Positions 44,037 to 53,054 are shown, counted from the first letter of the stretch. The stretch: 64,000 nt of DNA from Mucilaginibacter rubeus (GCF_014643835.1 NZ_BMKD01000001.1:372001-436000); one strand, 5' to 3'. Translations and numbers: made by a program. Notes: generated by a model from the sequence alone, not told the origin.

Positions 44037-45659
44037 TTATTTATCCCACCATACACGTGATGAAAATTTATCACCACCAGATAATGATTGAACTCCGCTT
44101 GCCAAACCATTAGGGTTTGTTGATTGCAGCGAAATAGGATAAATTACACGACGCGGGATTTCAGTATCAAACTGAGATGGATATTTAACTGGGGTTAACA
44201 CAGGGAAACCTGATCTTCTCCAGTTTGTCCAATTTTCGTTGAACATAAATAGTGTTGAAGTTTCAACCCAATATTCGGTATTAATTTGCTGCAAAGCTGA
44301 TGCACCAAGCGGGTGGGTGGCAACATACGCAGTTATCGCAGCGTCGCTGATAGTGGCGGCTGTATTAATCTGCGCTATCGACTTCATATCGGCAGCTAAG
44401 GCGTTAGCATAGTGTGTAGCCGCGCTACCGCCTACGCTCCAGCCCCTTGTCGCTGCTTCGGCCAATAGTAGTTCAGTTTCGCCGTAAGTTAAAAGCATAT
44501 TGATGGTGCTTTTGTCAACCGGGTTAATATTACTTGATGATGTGTAATAAACTTGTAAACGGGGACGTGAATACCTGCCGAGCGGGGCTGGAGCGTCGTC
44601 TTTAACAGCCGGGTCGGCCGGGGATGCACCTGGATAGTTTGGATCTGTAGTTACATCGGTAGCGCCGCCGTTTAAATCTAAGCCATTAGGCAAACCAATC
44701 TGCTTTGCGTAGGAGTTATCACCTGCAACCGTTTCAGTTTCGTTAGCTGCCCTACCGGTACCGCTTGAAATTTCGGCAATAGCGCTTACGCGGGGATCTG
44801 TAGTTGATTTCATAAAATTAATCAACGTTTTTGACCAGCGTACTTCGCGGAAGTCGTCAACCGTTAGCAACGCGTTAACAATAGCGTTTGAATAGCCATT
44901 AGCATTATTTGTTTTTACTTTCGCATTATCATCAATACTAACCATAGTACCGGCTGCGGCAGCCTTTTCAACATATTTTTGAGCTGTTGCCGGGTCAACT
45001 TTAGTTAACCTCATAGCTACGCGTACCATTAGTGAGTAACCAAACCTTTTCCACTTGGCAATGTCGCCGCTATAAAACAAATCAGAACTTGGCTTGTCTT
45101 TGGCCGGATTCAAAGCAGTTAGGGCCGCATCGAGATCGGTTAACATAGCTGTATAAATAGCCTGCTGTTTATCGAACTTAGGGAAGAAAACGCCTTGTTT
45201 AGCCTGGCCTGCTTCTGAGTAAGGCACATCGCCATAAGTATCTGTTATACGTTGTACAATCAATACTTTCATAATGGTGGCAATGTTGTTCAGATTGTCA
45301 TACCCGGTTTTGCCTTTGGTAAGATTTTTTATTTCCTCAACGTAGGTCTCAGCACCATAACCTTCGCTGTAAACGCGGCCTATGTAATCGTTAAACGATC
45401 CGCTTTGCTGATATTTATCGCCATTGCCGTAATAACTAAATGTTGACGCTAACGACTGTGTCCACATACTTTGAAACAGCAACTGCGAGTAACCCGTTTG
45501 CGAATAATTCAATTGTGCCTGGGCCAGTAAAAAGTTTGGATTAAACTGATCGGCAATGGTAGCATTAGGGTCGGTATTTATTTTAGTGAAGTCTTTGGTG
45601 CAACCGGCAAACAGTGTTGCTGCCAGGCAAAGGCCACTATATATAAGTCTCTTTTTCAT
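44037..45659 (-). CDS. SusD/RagB-like nutrient-binding outer-membrane lipoprotein
   Basis: 540 residues with lipoprotein signal MKKRLIYSGLCLAATLFAGC (lipid-modified Cys at 20). The mature start KDFTKINTDPNATIADQFNPNF and the helical repeats (FLLAQAQLNYSQTGYSQLLFQSMW) match SusD-like_2 proteins. It sits at the outer-membrane surface as a lid over the SusC barrel and binds the glycan or peptide. It follows susC by five bases. Substrate not readable. Confidence 0.92.
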   Translation of the reverse strand: MKKRLIYSGLCLAATLFAGCTKDFTKINTDPNATIADQFNPNFLLAQAQLNYSQTGYSQLLFQSMWTQSLASTFSYYGNGDKYQQSGSFNDYIGRVYSEGYGAETYVEEIKNLTKGKTGYDNLNNIATIMKVLIVQRITDTYGDVPYSEAGQAKQGVFFPKFDKQQAIYTAMLTDLDAALTALNPAKDKPSSDLFYSGDIAKWKRFGYSLMVRVAMRLTKVDPATAQKYVEKAAAAGTMVSIDDNAKVKTNNANGYSNAIVNALLTVDDFREVRWSKTLINFMKSTTDPRVSAIAEISSGTGRAANETETVAGDNSYAKQIGLPNGLDLNGGATDVTTDPNYPGASPADPAVKDDAPAPLGRYSRPRLQVYYTSSSNINPVDKSTINMLLTYGETELLLAEAATRGWSVGGSAATHYANALAADMKSIAQINTAATISDAAITAYVATHPLGASALQQINTEYWVETSTLFMFNENWTNWRRSGFPVLTPVKYPSQFDTEIPRRVIYPISLQSTNPNGLASGVQSLSGGDKFSSRVWWDK

Positions 45660-45664
45660 CTCCG

Positions 45665-48600
45665 TTATTTTCTAAATTTAAAGTTAACATTAATACCGAA
45701 TGTGCGGGTTGCCGGTAAGCTGGTACCTTCGATGCCTGCATAGTTGATATTGTTTGAGAAGCCTGATTCTGGGTCGATGTTATCAGAATGTTTCATGATA
45801 GTCCAAAGGTTACGACCTACTGCCGAAACTGTGATGGCGTTGAATGGTGAGCCATTCAGGAAACTGCTGGTGAAAGTGTAGCCAAAGGTAACCTGACGTA
45901 ACTTGATAAAATCGCCGTTTAACACGTTAAGCGCCGAAACATTGTATAACCCTTTTTGGTAGTAATCTTGTGCTTCAACACTTTTAGTGTTTGGCGTACC
46001 AGCGTCGGTAACACCTTTACCTACTACACCACCTTCACGGCCATCAAGCGTTAATTTGTTTAAACCGCGGAAAATACTATAAGCATTTGTTGCTGAAAGG
46101 ATCTTATTGCCAAAACGGTAATCAACCAGGAATGACAGGTTAAAATGTTTGTAGCTGAAATCGTTGTTTAAACCACCGTATATTTTTGGCACAGTTGAAC
46201 CCATAGGGATACGGGCCGTGGTTTCAGGGTAACCGTCCTTGTCAAAAATTACGTTGCCCGAAGCATCACGTTTGTAATCGTTAGCCATAATTTGTGGGCC
46301 AGGTAAGCCTACAACGTAAGCCAAGTTGGCATTTAACGGCCTGTAAGTACCTAACGGTTGGGTGGTATTCAAATCGTCGGTTTTTAAAACTTTGTTTTTA
46401 ACATACGTAAAGTTGATTGCGGGGGTCCAGCTGAAATTTGCTGTTTGAACGGGCGTACCTTTAATCTCAACTTCTACACCGCGGTTTTGAAAGGATTGTG
46501 TACCGATAAGATGAGTATTGTAACCTACAGATGGGTCTGTTTGGCTGCGAACGATCTCGTTTTTAGTTTTACGCGTAAAGTAATCAACATCGGCACTTAA
46601 ACGACCGTTAAAGAACTTTAACTCGGTACCAACCTCGATTTCATCAAGCGTATATGGCTTTAAGTTAAGGTTGAAAAGATCTGCCGAATAATTACCAATT
46701 GTGGTGCCGTTGATTTGGTTGCCCAGGTTATAATAAGCGGAGGTTAAGTAAGGTTTATCCGGCTCGCCACTGGTTTTGGCGTACGAAAGGCGCAACTTTC
46801 CAAAATCAAGCGAAGGAAGCTTTAACATGTCTGCAAAAAGGAAACTTGCCGAAACCGATGGTGTAAAGATGCCCATGTTGCCGGCCGGAAGTTTTGAATA
46901 AGCATCATATCTGCCGCTCGTGCTTAAGGTAAGGAAGCTTTTGATGTTAAAATCAGCCGTGTAATACGCCGAATGAACTTCAGATTTACTAAACTGGTAG
47001 GTAGGCGCGTTTTTTACGCTTACGTTGCTGAAACTGTAAAAGAAAGGCAGCGTAAAGGGTCCACCGCTAAGGCTGGTGTATTCCGATTGATTTTTGCGGA
47101 TGTTAGCACCGGCTGAAAAATCAAACGCGAGGAGATCTTTCACGATATCATGTTTTACACCAATCAAACCATCGGCATTTAACTCAAAGCTTTGAGCTGT
47201 TGATTGCTCATCCAAACCACCCATTAAACCGGTGTAGTAAGCGGTACCGGTAGGGGTTACTTTAAAGCGGCTATCATTGATATTGTCATAACCTAAACGG
47301 GCCTGAGCGTAAATCCAATCGGTAAAATTATAACGTGCGGTTAATGATGAAATTAAACGTTTACGACCGGTGTTATTAATGAATTTGTTGGCCGCAAAAT
47401 ATGGATTGGTTACATATGGGTCATCAGTCCACACTTGTTCATAACCATTAGCTGCGGTACCAGGGCTAAGTATTGACTGGTTGATGTTAGGTGCAAGGAA
47501 CCAGATGTTGTTCGGGTTACCCGGGCCATCGCTCAAACTCGGCCTGTTTTTTGAATTTTCGATCAAATAGTTGGCTACAACAGCGATATTCAATTTTGGC
47601 GTAACATTTTGATTTACGTTTAAGTTGAAAGTTTTCCTGTCTAAGTTACTGTTGCGTACAATTGAACCTGCATTCAAATCAGAAATTGATAAACGGAAGG
47701 CTCCGTTTTCACCGCCGCCATCAAATGATACCGTATTGGTGTAAGTATTACCGGTACGGTAAAAGTTTTGCAGGTTATCGGTGCCTGTAGCAGAGTAAGG
47801 ATACATTTTGCCGTCAAACTGTATAGTTGACGAACCATCAAGTTTAGAGCCCCATGCCAAGCGGGTCGCATCTTTAGCTGCTGCTACAGTTAAAGGTTTT
47901 GCTCCATGTTGGCCCTGACCGTAAGTGGTCTGGAAATCAGTAGTGTTGTTAACCTTATCTGCCTGGTAGTTAGTATTAAATTCAACACCAAAGCCCGAAT
48001 TTTTTTTGCCGCCTTTAGTGGTGATCAAAATTACACCATTTGATGCACGGCTACCATACAGCGCAGATGCCGATTGGCCTTTTAATACAGTGATTGTTTC
48101 AACGTCATCCGGGTTGATGTTGCTGATGCCATCCCCATAGTCGGCACCTCCCCATTCGCCCGATGAACCACGCTGAGTGTTATCCATTGGTACGCCGTTA
48201 ATAACAAACAATGGCGAACCGGCGCTGCCGCTGGTAACGCCACGTAATAAAATACGAGCTGATGAACCCGGGCCACCGCTAACACCGCTAATGCTCACAC
48301 CTGCAACTCGGCCTTCTAATGAATAGGCAACGTTGGTTTCTTTCGCTTTATCAAGCAGGTCGCCTTTTACTGTTGTTACAGCATAACCTAATTTTTTCTC
48401 TTCCTTTTTTATACCTAAAGCCGTTACAACTACCTCATTCAGGTTAGTGTTTGATTTTAGGGTAATGGTAATAGTTGATTTACCACCAACCGCTACATCT
48501 ACAGTTGCGTAGCCTATGTAACTTAAGGTTAACACAGTGTTTGGCTGAACATCAAGCGTAAAGTTACCGTTGGCATCAGTTTGGGTACCGGTGGTGGTGC

Positions 48601-48838
48601 CTTTGATCCTGATGCTTACGCCTACGAGTGGTTCGCCTTTTTCGTCAACAACCTTACCTGTAAGTTTAGCGAAGTTTAAGTTAAAATTATAGTTTGATTT
48701 AGCATTTGCTTTTGGCGCTTCAGCAGCCGAAGCCTGCACGTTCAAGAGCACCATACCTGCAAGGGCAAATTTACACAGGTTGATGGATTGTGATACCCAT
48801 GGCCTGTGTACACCCACCGGGTGTTTGAAAAATTTCAT
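45665..48838 (-). CDS. SusC/RagA-type TonB-dependent outer-membrane transporter
   Basis: 1057 residues. Signal region up to about 40 (FALAGMVLLNVQASAAEA), a carboxypeptidase-regulatory-like domain (LTGKVVDEKGEPLVGVSIRI...), then the SusC signature NEVVVTALGIKKEEKKLGYAV and a plug with RGSSGEWGGADYGDGISNINPDDVETITVLKGQSASALYGSRASNG. A long 22-stranded barrel ends in ...FGINVNFKFRK. It imports a substrate too large for porins, powered by TonB-ExbBD. With the SusD lipoprotein it forms a substrate-specific pair. There is no sigma/anti-sigma or HTCS regulator adjacent. Confidence 0.95.
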   Translation of the reverse strand: MKFFKHPVGVHRPWVSQSINLCKFALAGMVLLNVQASAAEAPKANAKSNYNFNLNFAKLTGKVVDEKGEPLVGVSIRIKGTTTGTQTDANGNFTLDVQPNTVLTLSYIGYATVDVAVGGKSTITITLKSNTNLNEVVVTALGIKKEEKKLGYAVTTVKGDLLDKAKETNVAYSLEGRVAGVSISGVSGGPGSSARILLRGVTSGSAGSPLFVINGVPMDNTQRGSSGEWGGADYGDGISNINPDDVETITVLKGQSASALYGSRASNGVILITTKGGKKNSGFGVEFNTNYQADKVNNTTDFQTTYGQGQHGAKPLTVAAAKDATRLAWGSKLDGSSTIQFDGKMYPYSATGTDNLQNFYRTGNTYTNTVSFDGGGENGAFRLSISDLNAGSIVRNSNLDRKTFNLNVNQNVTPKLNIAVVANYLIENSKNRPSLSDGPGNPNNIWFLAPNINQSILSPGTAANGYEQVWTDDPYVTNPYFAANKFINNTGRKRLISSLTARYNFTDWIYAQARLGYDNINDSRFKVTPTGTAYYTGLMGGLDEQSTAQSFELNADGLIGVKHDIVKDLLAFDFSAGANIRKNQSEYTSLSGGPFTLPFFYSFSNVSVKNAPTYQFSKSEVHSAYYTADFNIKSFLTLSTSGRYDAYSKLPAGNMGIFTPSVSASFLFADMLKLPSLDFGKLRLSYAKTSGEPDKPYLTSAYYNLGNQINGTTIGNYSADLFNLNLKPYTLDEIEVGTELKFFNGRLSADVDYFTRKTKNEIVRSQTDPSVGYNTHLIGTQSFQNRGVEVEIKGTPVQTANFSWTPAINFTYVKNKVLKTDDLNTTQPLGTYRPLNANLAYVVGLPGPQIMANDYKRDASGNVIFDKDGYPETTARIPMGSTVPKIYGGLNNDFSYKHFNLSFLVDYRFGNKILSATNAYSIFRGLNKLTLDGREGGVVGKGVTDAGTPNTKSVEAQDYYQKGLYNVSALNVLNGDFIKLRQVTFGYTFTSSFLNGSPFNAITVSAVGRNLWTIMKHSDNIDPESGFSNNINYAGIEGTSLPATRTFGINVNFKFRK

Positions 48839-49202
48839 ATTTTATTGAATTTAAAGGGAGTTAATAGCGAAGCGCCCTGGAAGCACAACGCAGTTATAAA
48901 CATTCAAAAATCTTTTTCGGGGCAGTAATTCCCTCCGGGTAATTATTGCCTGTAGCGGGGAGAGTAAGCTTTTTTTACATAGGCATCAGTTTTCCTGGGT
49001 TTATTAATAATGTCATATAGTTTGGTTAATGATCACTGTGCTAAAGGAAATCTATCCTTTGTAGGGATGCACTTTAGTGATTTAAAGTGAGGACAATTAA
49101 ATTTCAGCGATTGCCTACAAACCCATGAAAAATATTTTGCAATTATTAATTACCGGTATTTTAAACTGCTGTATGGAAAAAAAGAGATTGGTAAGAAGTG
49201 GA
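48839..49202. other. Upstream region of the SusC gene
   Basis: 364 bases carrying the SusC promoter. CACTTTA (49070-49076) and TAAAGTG form a small palindrome about 230 bases before the SusC start (minus strand), a possible operator. A 32-codon frame at 49125-49223 overlaps the transpeptidase gene and is not called. Nothing else is supported. Confidence 0.4.
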
Positions 49203-50858
49203 TTAGTATTGCCCGCTGCCTGACATGATCATAGATGCAAGCTGTTCATCGCGGTCATAAATATCTTTGCGGAAGTTGAGCAGATTATTCCTGTCGGTAA
49301 AGGCGGTAAAATAAGCTATAAATACAGGCATCTTTTGTTTGAGTGTAACCTGCTGTTCTTTACCAAGATGCATGGCTTTATTAATGCGGGAGGTTGTCCA
49401 GGTGCTGTCGTACTTTAAAAGAAATGAAGCCAGTTTTATTGGTTCGCCAACGCGGATACAGCCGTGGCTAAACGCCCGTGAGGATTCGCCAAACAACGAC
49501 CTTGAAGGCGTATCGTGCAAATAGATACTGTAACTATTAGGGAACAGGAATTTTACCAGCCCCAAAGAGTTTGCCGGTCCGGGTTTTTGCTGAATTACCG
49601 GAAGTCCGTTTTCCCGGCCGGTAATGACCATATTATGCTCGTTAAGATAATTTGGGTTGCTGCTCATGGCCGGCAACACTTCATTGCGCACAATACTTTC
49701 GGGCAGGTTCCAGTAAGGACTGAATACCACGTACTGCATTTCGCCGTAAAATATTACTGTTTGATGTACTTTTTCCCCCACTACCACATTGCAACTCCAT
49801 AATAAGCTATCGGCATGGTAAACGTGTAGTTTAAATTCGGGGATATTCACAGCGAGGTAGTCGGTAGTTAAACTTACAGGCAGCCAGCGGCAGCGCTCCA
49901 TGTTTACAATGATCTGTTTGATCCGTGATTTGAGCGGTACATTCATTTCGGCCATAGTTCCGGGGCCGGGTAAGCCATCGGCGCTAAGGCCGTGCCTGAG
50001 CTGGAATTGGGTTATGGCTGCTTTAAACTCGTCATCAAACCTATTGTTGAGCGTATCGCCTTTAAAATCTTCCAGTTTATATAGGCGGGCTTTTATGCGG
50101 GCAACTACGGCCGACGAGTCGCCGGGTTTGAGTTTTTTGCTGATAATAATTGGTTCCCAGCTCTCATGGGCATCAAGCCGGCGGTATTTGGCCAGAAAGC
50201 TTTTTAGCAGATCGTACTGACGGTATACCGGCTCGCTTATAGCAGGGGTTTTCGAAGGTCTTTTTAAGAGCGTATCCAGGTAATCATCATATGCTATCTT
50301 CTTACGCGGCAGGAACCAGTTTACCGAACGGCTAACCGAATCGCTCATGCCCCGGAAAGCCAGTTTTGAAAACGCGAAATATTGGGCAGTGAGCATTAAC
50401 TCGGTGCCGATATCAGGTTTTTTGACCCTTGTTTTTGAATGATTGTCAAATATCAGGGAGTCTAAATCTTTTTGATAGGGGATACCTTTATATATGCCTT
50501 CATTTTGCAGGTTCATAAGCCTGTCGTTCAGGTTACCGGCCTGTTCAATTAAGGTGCCTTTTTCGTACCATGCATATGCAAATTTACGCTTACGGTAAAA
50601 ACTCCGCAGATCCTGCTCATAGGGGACCAAAGCGGGGTGCTTTTGAAGAAATGTGACGATACGGGTACTGTCAAATACAACTTCAGTTTGATCACTAAAG
50701 TTACCGGGAATGGTTTTTGTCCACTCTTTAACCATTTTCTTTTTTAGGGAATCAGCTATATAATTGTGATGTTTTTTGCTGTTGTTTTTGCAGTTGGAGA
50801 GGACTAAAACACTTAAAGCAAGTACGATAATATATTGTGATTTCAGCCTGTTCTGCAT
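49203..50858 (-). CDS. L,D-transpeptidase, YcbB/LdtD-like lipoprotein
   Basis: 551 residues from ATG 50858, chosen because it starts a lipoprotein signal (IIVLALSVLVLSNC); the frame extends 48 codons further without one. A scaffold domain is followed by a peptidoglycan-binding motif (FDDEFKAAITQFQLRHGLSADGLPGPGTM) and the YkuD catalytic domain with AFSHGCIRVGEPIKLA, where Cys467 is the nucleophile and His465 its partner. These enzymes form 3-3 crosslinks in peptidoglycan or attach proteins to it, making beta-lactam-tolerant bonds. It is divergent from the polycysteine-leader/redoxin gene. Confidence 0.92.
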   Translation of the reverse strand: MQNRLKSQYIIVLALSVLVLSNCKNNSKKHHNYIADSLKKKMVKEWTKTIPGNFSDQTEVVFDSTRIVTFLQKHPALVPYEQDLRSFYRKRKFAYAWYEKGTLIEQAGNLNDRLMNLQNEGIYKGIPYQKDLDSLIFDNHSKTRVKKPDIGTELMLTAQYFAFSKLAFRGMSDSVSRSVNWFLPRKKIAYDDYLDTLLKRPSKTPAISEPVYRQYDLLKSFLAKYRRLDAHESWEPIIISKKLKPGDSSAVVARIKARLYKLEDFKGDTLNNRFDDEFKAAITQFQLRHGLSADGLPGPGTMAEMNVPLKSRIKQIIVNMERCRWLPVSLTTDYLAVNIPEFKLHVYHADSLLWSCNVVVGEKVHQTVIFYGEMQYVVFSPYWNLPESIVRNEVLPAMSSNPNYLNEHNMVITGRENGLPVIQQKPGPANSLGLVKFLFPNSYSIYLHDTPSRSLFGESSRAFSHGCIRVGEPIKLASFLLKYDSTWTTSRINKAMHLGKEQQVTLKQKMPVFIAYFTAFTDRNNLLNFRKDIYDRDEQLASMIMSGSGQY

Positions 50859-51029
50859 AGCTAATTTATTAGTTATACGGAACGTAAATGACAAGGTTTT
50901 GTTTTGGAAAAGGAAAGGGTACTGAATGTTAACCGATATAAAATACCCGTAGAGCACAGGAAATCCCGATATTGAAAAAAAGGATGAATATTTTTTAAAC
51001 AAACACTACTAAGTTTATAGATATTATAG

Positions 51030-51037
51030 TATATTTG
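51030..51037 (+). promoter_or_regulatory. Bacteroidota -7 promoter box (TAnnTTTG)
   Basis: TATATTTG is an exact match to the Bacteroidota -7 consensus TAnnTTTG. No good TTTG -33 box lies at the usual spacing. Transcription from here would start near 51044, about 15 bases before the first Cys-ending mini-ORF. This supports that the mini-ORF lies at the 5' end of the redoxin transcript. Confidence 0.5.
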
Positions 51038-51058
51038 TTGTGTGACATTCAAAAACAG

Positions 51059-51145
51059 ATGACAGGCAACAGTTTAATCAGCAGCAACAAATATGCACCA
51101 GCCGAAAACCGGGGGCTGTACATGCCCATGTGTTGCTGTTGTTGA
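51059..51145 (+). CDS. Polycysteine leader peptide 1 (28 residues)
   Basis: A complete small frame, ATG 51059 to TGA 51145, starting MTGNSLISSNKY and ending MPMCCCC, i.e. four consecutive Cys codons (TGT TGC TGT TGT) directly before the stop. It lies 15 bases after a predicted transcription start and upstream of a redoxin-fold gene. Bases 51131-51141, covering the Cys codons, can pair with 51079-51089 (11 bp, one G-U). Similar short Cys-ending leaders control cysteine/sulfur genes by attenuation in actinobacteria; here the same logic is inferred, not shown. Confidence 0.6.
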   Translation: MTGNSLISSNKYAPAENRGLYMPMCCCC

Positions 51146-51213
51146 AATTCTCTCCAATACAAAATAAGCTGTTACGCACCTTTAAATTTACTGGCCTCAA
51201 TTAATATATTTTT

Positions 51214-51309
51214 ATGAATACATCCCGCAATAAACAATTAAGCAACGCCATCCCGCCGGGCTTGCTCATGCGTTACCGGATAATTTATGGATTATGCCGT
51301 TGTTGTTGA
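51214..51309 (+). CDS. Polycysteine leader peptide 2 (31 residues)
   Basis: A second small frame in tandem, ATG 51214 to TGA 51309, ending GLCRCC just before the stop. It has no sequence likeness to leader 1 except the terminal Cys run, so two independent frames end alike. Bases 51285-51296, immediately before the Cys codons, match 51341-51352 in 11 of 12 pairs; the second arm lies 20 bases before the redoxin ATG. A ribosome stalled at the Cys codons would cover the first arm and free the second. That would switch translation on when Cys-tRNA is scarce. Inference. Confidence 0.55.
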   Translation: MNTSRNKQLSNAIPPGLLMRYRIIYGLCRCC

Positions 51310-51371
51310 ACAATACAACTTAACTACGATTACCTAAAAACATTATCCATAACATCATAATCTATTTTAAA

Positions 51372-52016
51372 ATGCAAACCACAAATAATAATAAATATCC
51401 TTTTTTTGACCTGCTTGAAGTTGTTGCCGAACCCGATCTTAAGTTTCGTAAGCTGAAATCATTACATCCTGTAAAAGCGGGCAATTTGGTCCCTGAATTT
51501 AAGTTAAGTAACGATTATAGCCGCTGGCAGCAATTTTACAATGGCGGCGAAACACATGGGCCTATTTCGCAAAGAAATTTATTAAATAAACCGCTGGTTA
51601 TTTCTTTTTATTCGCGTCATTGGGGGCAGCAAGGTCTGGCGCAACTTAAACAACTGAATAATTTGCAGCATGAGGTTAAGGCAAGCGGCGGCAACCTGCT
51701 TATTATTATTGATGAGCGCACCGAAGAGCTTGAAAAATGGGCATGGGAGCAAAGCCTCACCCTTAATTTTTATCACGATGCCGATAAAGAATTAGCACAG
51801 CAATTCAGGGTTTATTCTGACGATTACCCGGTGTGGGACAGGTTTTCGGGCATCGACGAAAATGCGCCGTTATTGGCCACCTATATTATTGAACCATCAA
51901 AACAGGTTATCTACAGCCATATCGACTGGGATTTCCTGGGTACTTTTTCTGCCGAAGACATCATCAGCACTGTTTATGAATCAGCATTGATCAGTAATAG
52001 CCGCAGATCGGCATAA
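51372..52016 (+). CDS. Redoxin-fold (peroxiredoxin-like) protein lacking all cysteines
   Basis: 214 residues. The core matches the AhpC/TSA thioredoxin fold: VPEFKLSNDY, PLVISFYSRHWGQQGLAQL, LLIIIDERTEELEKWAWE, LNFYHDADKELAQQFRVYSDDYPVWDRF. At the place of the peroxidatic or CxxC motif (family FYxGxWCPYC) it has WGQQG (84-88), and the whole protein contains no Cys. It therefore cannot be a classical peroxidase or thiol reductase and may be a pseudoenzyme, binding protein or sensor. No signal peptide is seen. It sits downstream of the two polycysteine mini-ORFs and ends at a 12-bp hairpin terminator. Confidence 0.8.
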   Translation: MQTTNNNKYPFFDLLEVVAEPDLKFRKLKSLHPVKAGNLVPEFKLSNDYSRWQQFYNGGETHGPISQRNLLNKPLVISFYSRHWGQQGLAQLKQLNNLQHEVKASGGNLLIIIDERTEELEKWAWEQSLTLNFYHDADKELAQQFRVYSDDYPVWDRFSGIDENAPLLATYIIEPSKQVIYSHIDWDFLGTFSAEDIISTVYESALISNSRRSA

Positions 52017-52045
52017 ACACCAGAAGGTTAAGCGCCTTACACAAC

Positions 52046-52088
52046 AGCAATCTTATAAGTGTTTACTAAGTGCACGTATAAGATTGCT
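52046..52088. terminator. 12-bp hairpin terminator after the redoxin gene
   Basis: AGCAATCTTATA (52046-52057) and TATAAGATTGCT (52077-52088) are exact reverse complements with a 19-base loop. It separates the convergent redoxin (ending 52016) and AraC regulator (ending 52122) genes. Confidence 0.65.
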
Positions 52089-52121
52089 TCTTACCTTCCG
52101 AATAATATCTTTATTAGTCTG

Positions 52122-53054
52122 TTAATTCAGGTGCCCACCCCGCAGCCTGGCCTTGTAATAACTTGGCGTAATGCCCTCTATCTTTTTAAATGCGCGGCTA
52201 AAGTAGTTAAGGTTATTGAACCCGGCTTTAAAACAGGCTTCAGAGATACTGTTATGCGGATTGTTCATGAGCTGCTTGGCTAATTGCAGGCGCTCTTTAA
52301 TGATATAGTCAACCGGCGAAATCCCCAACTCGTGCCTAAACGCCCGGAAAAAGCTGGCTTTGCTCATAAAGGCCATCTGGCTCAATGCATCAATATTAAG
52401 CTTATCGCTTAAATGCACCCTAATGTATTCCAGTACATAGGCAAATCGGCTGCTGCTTGATAACTCATGCAGGTTATCGCTGATCTCGTTAATGTTTTGC
52501 ATCTGCATAATGCGGATTAGCAACTCTTTTAAAGTGAGGTTAGCCAGCACATCTTTGGTCAGCGCATCGCCGGTACTGATGCGGATGAGTTTATTAATGA
52601 GCTGTGCCAGCTCATAATTATTAAAAAAGTGGAACTGGTTATAGTTCAGCTGCCAAACCCGCTTATCTTCCCTTGGATAATTCTCATTTAAGAAATCAAG
52701 CGTATTGGTAATTTCCTGGTGGTTAATAGCCAAAGCTGTGCACTGAGATGGCTGGTTGATAGTAGCCTCCGGGAAATCAATTTTCATCGTAATATTTGGC
52801 GGTACTATAACGGTTTCGCCGGGGAGGTAATCAAACCCCGGTTTATCAAACAGATGCATCACCTTTTTGCCGCGCAGCATGCTTGTTATTACCAGATCGC
52901 TAAAAGTTAAGGGCACCAGTTCGCTGCGCTCAAAAGTTTCAAAAACGTTGAGTTCGCAATGGTTCATGGTATAAGCCCTGCGGTTTTCAACCAGGGTATT
53001 CAGTTCTTTTCCGTGTGAGAGGCTTAGTGGAGATAACAGGGTTTTGTTATTCAT
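52122..53054 (-). CDS. AraC-family transcriptional regulator
   Basis: 310 residues. The C-terminal 100 residues contain two helix-turn-helix units typical of AraC: LNIDALSQMAFMSKASFFRAF and NSISEACFKAGFNNLNYFSRAFKKIEGITPSYY. The N-terminal part (about 1-190) is a ligand-binding region with a cupin-like FDYLPGETVIVPPNITMKIDFPE stretch. It is divergent from an aldehyde dehydrogenase/DUF779 pair across a 154-base region, a common AraC-ALDH arrangement, so it probably controls these genes in response to an alcohol or aldehyde. Confidence 0.9.
   Translation of the reverse strand: MNNKTLLSPLSLSHGKELNTLVENRRAYTMNHCELNVFETFERSELVPLTFSDLVITSMLRGKKVMHLFDKPGFDYLPGETVIVPPNITMKIDFPEATINQPSQCTALAINHQEITNTLDFLNENYPREDKRVWQLNYNQFHFFNNYELAQLINKLIRISTGDALTKDVLANLTLKELLIRIMQMQNINEISDNLHELSSSSRFAYVLEYIRVHLSDKLNIDALSQMAFMSKASFFRAFRHELGISPVDYIIKERLQLAKQLMNNPHNSISEACFKAGFNNLNYFSRAFKKIEGITPSYYKARLRGGHLN

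Noticed and set aside
49125-49223. 32-codon frame with a CC pair near the transpeptidase 3' end
   Set aside because: Overlaps the transpeptidase coding region antisense, has no promoter box and does not end in a Cys run, so it is not like the polycysteine leaders.
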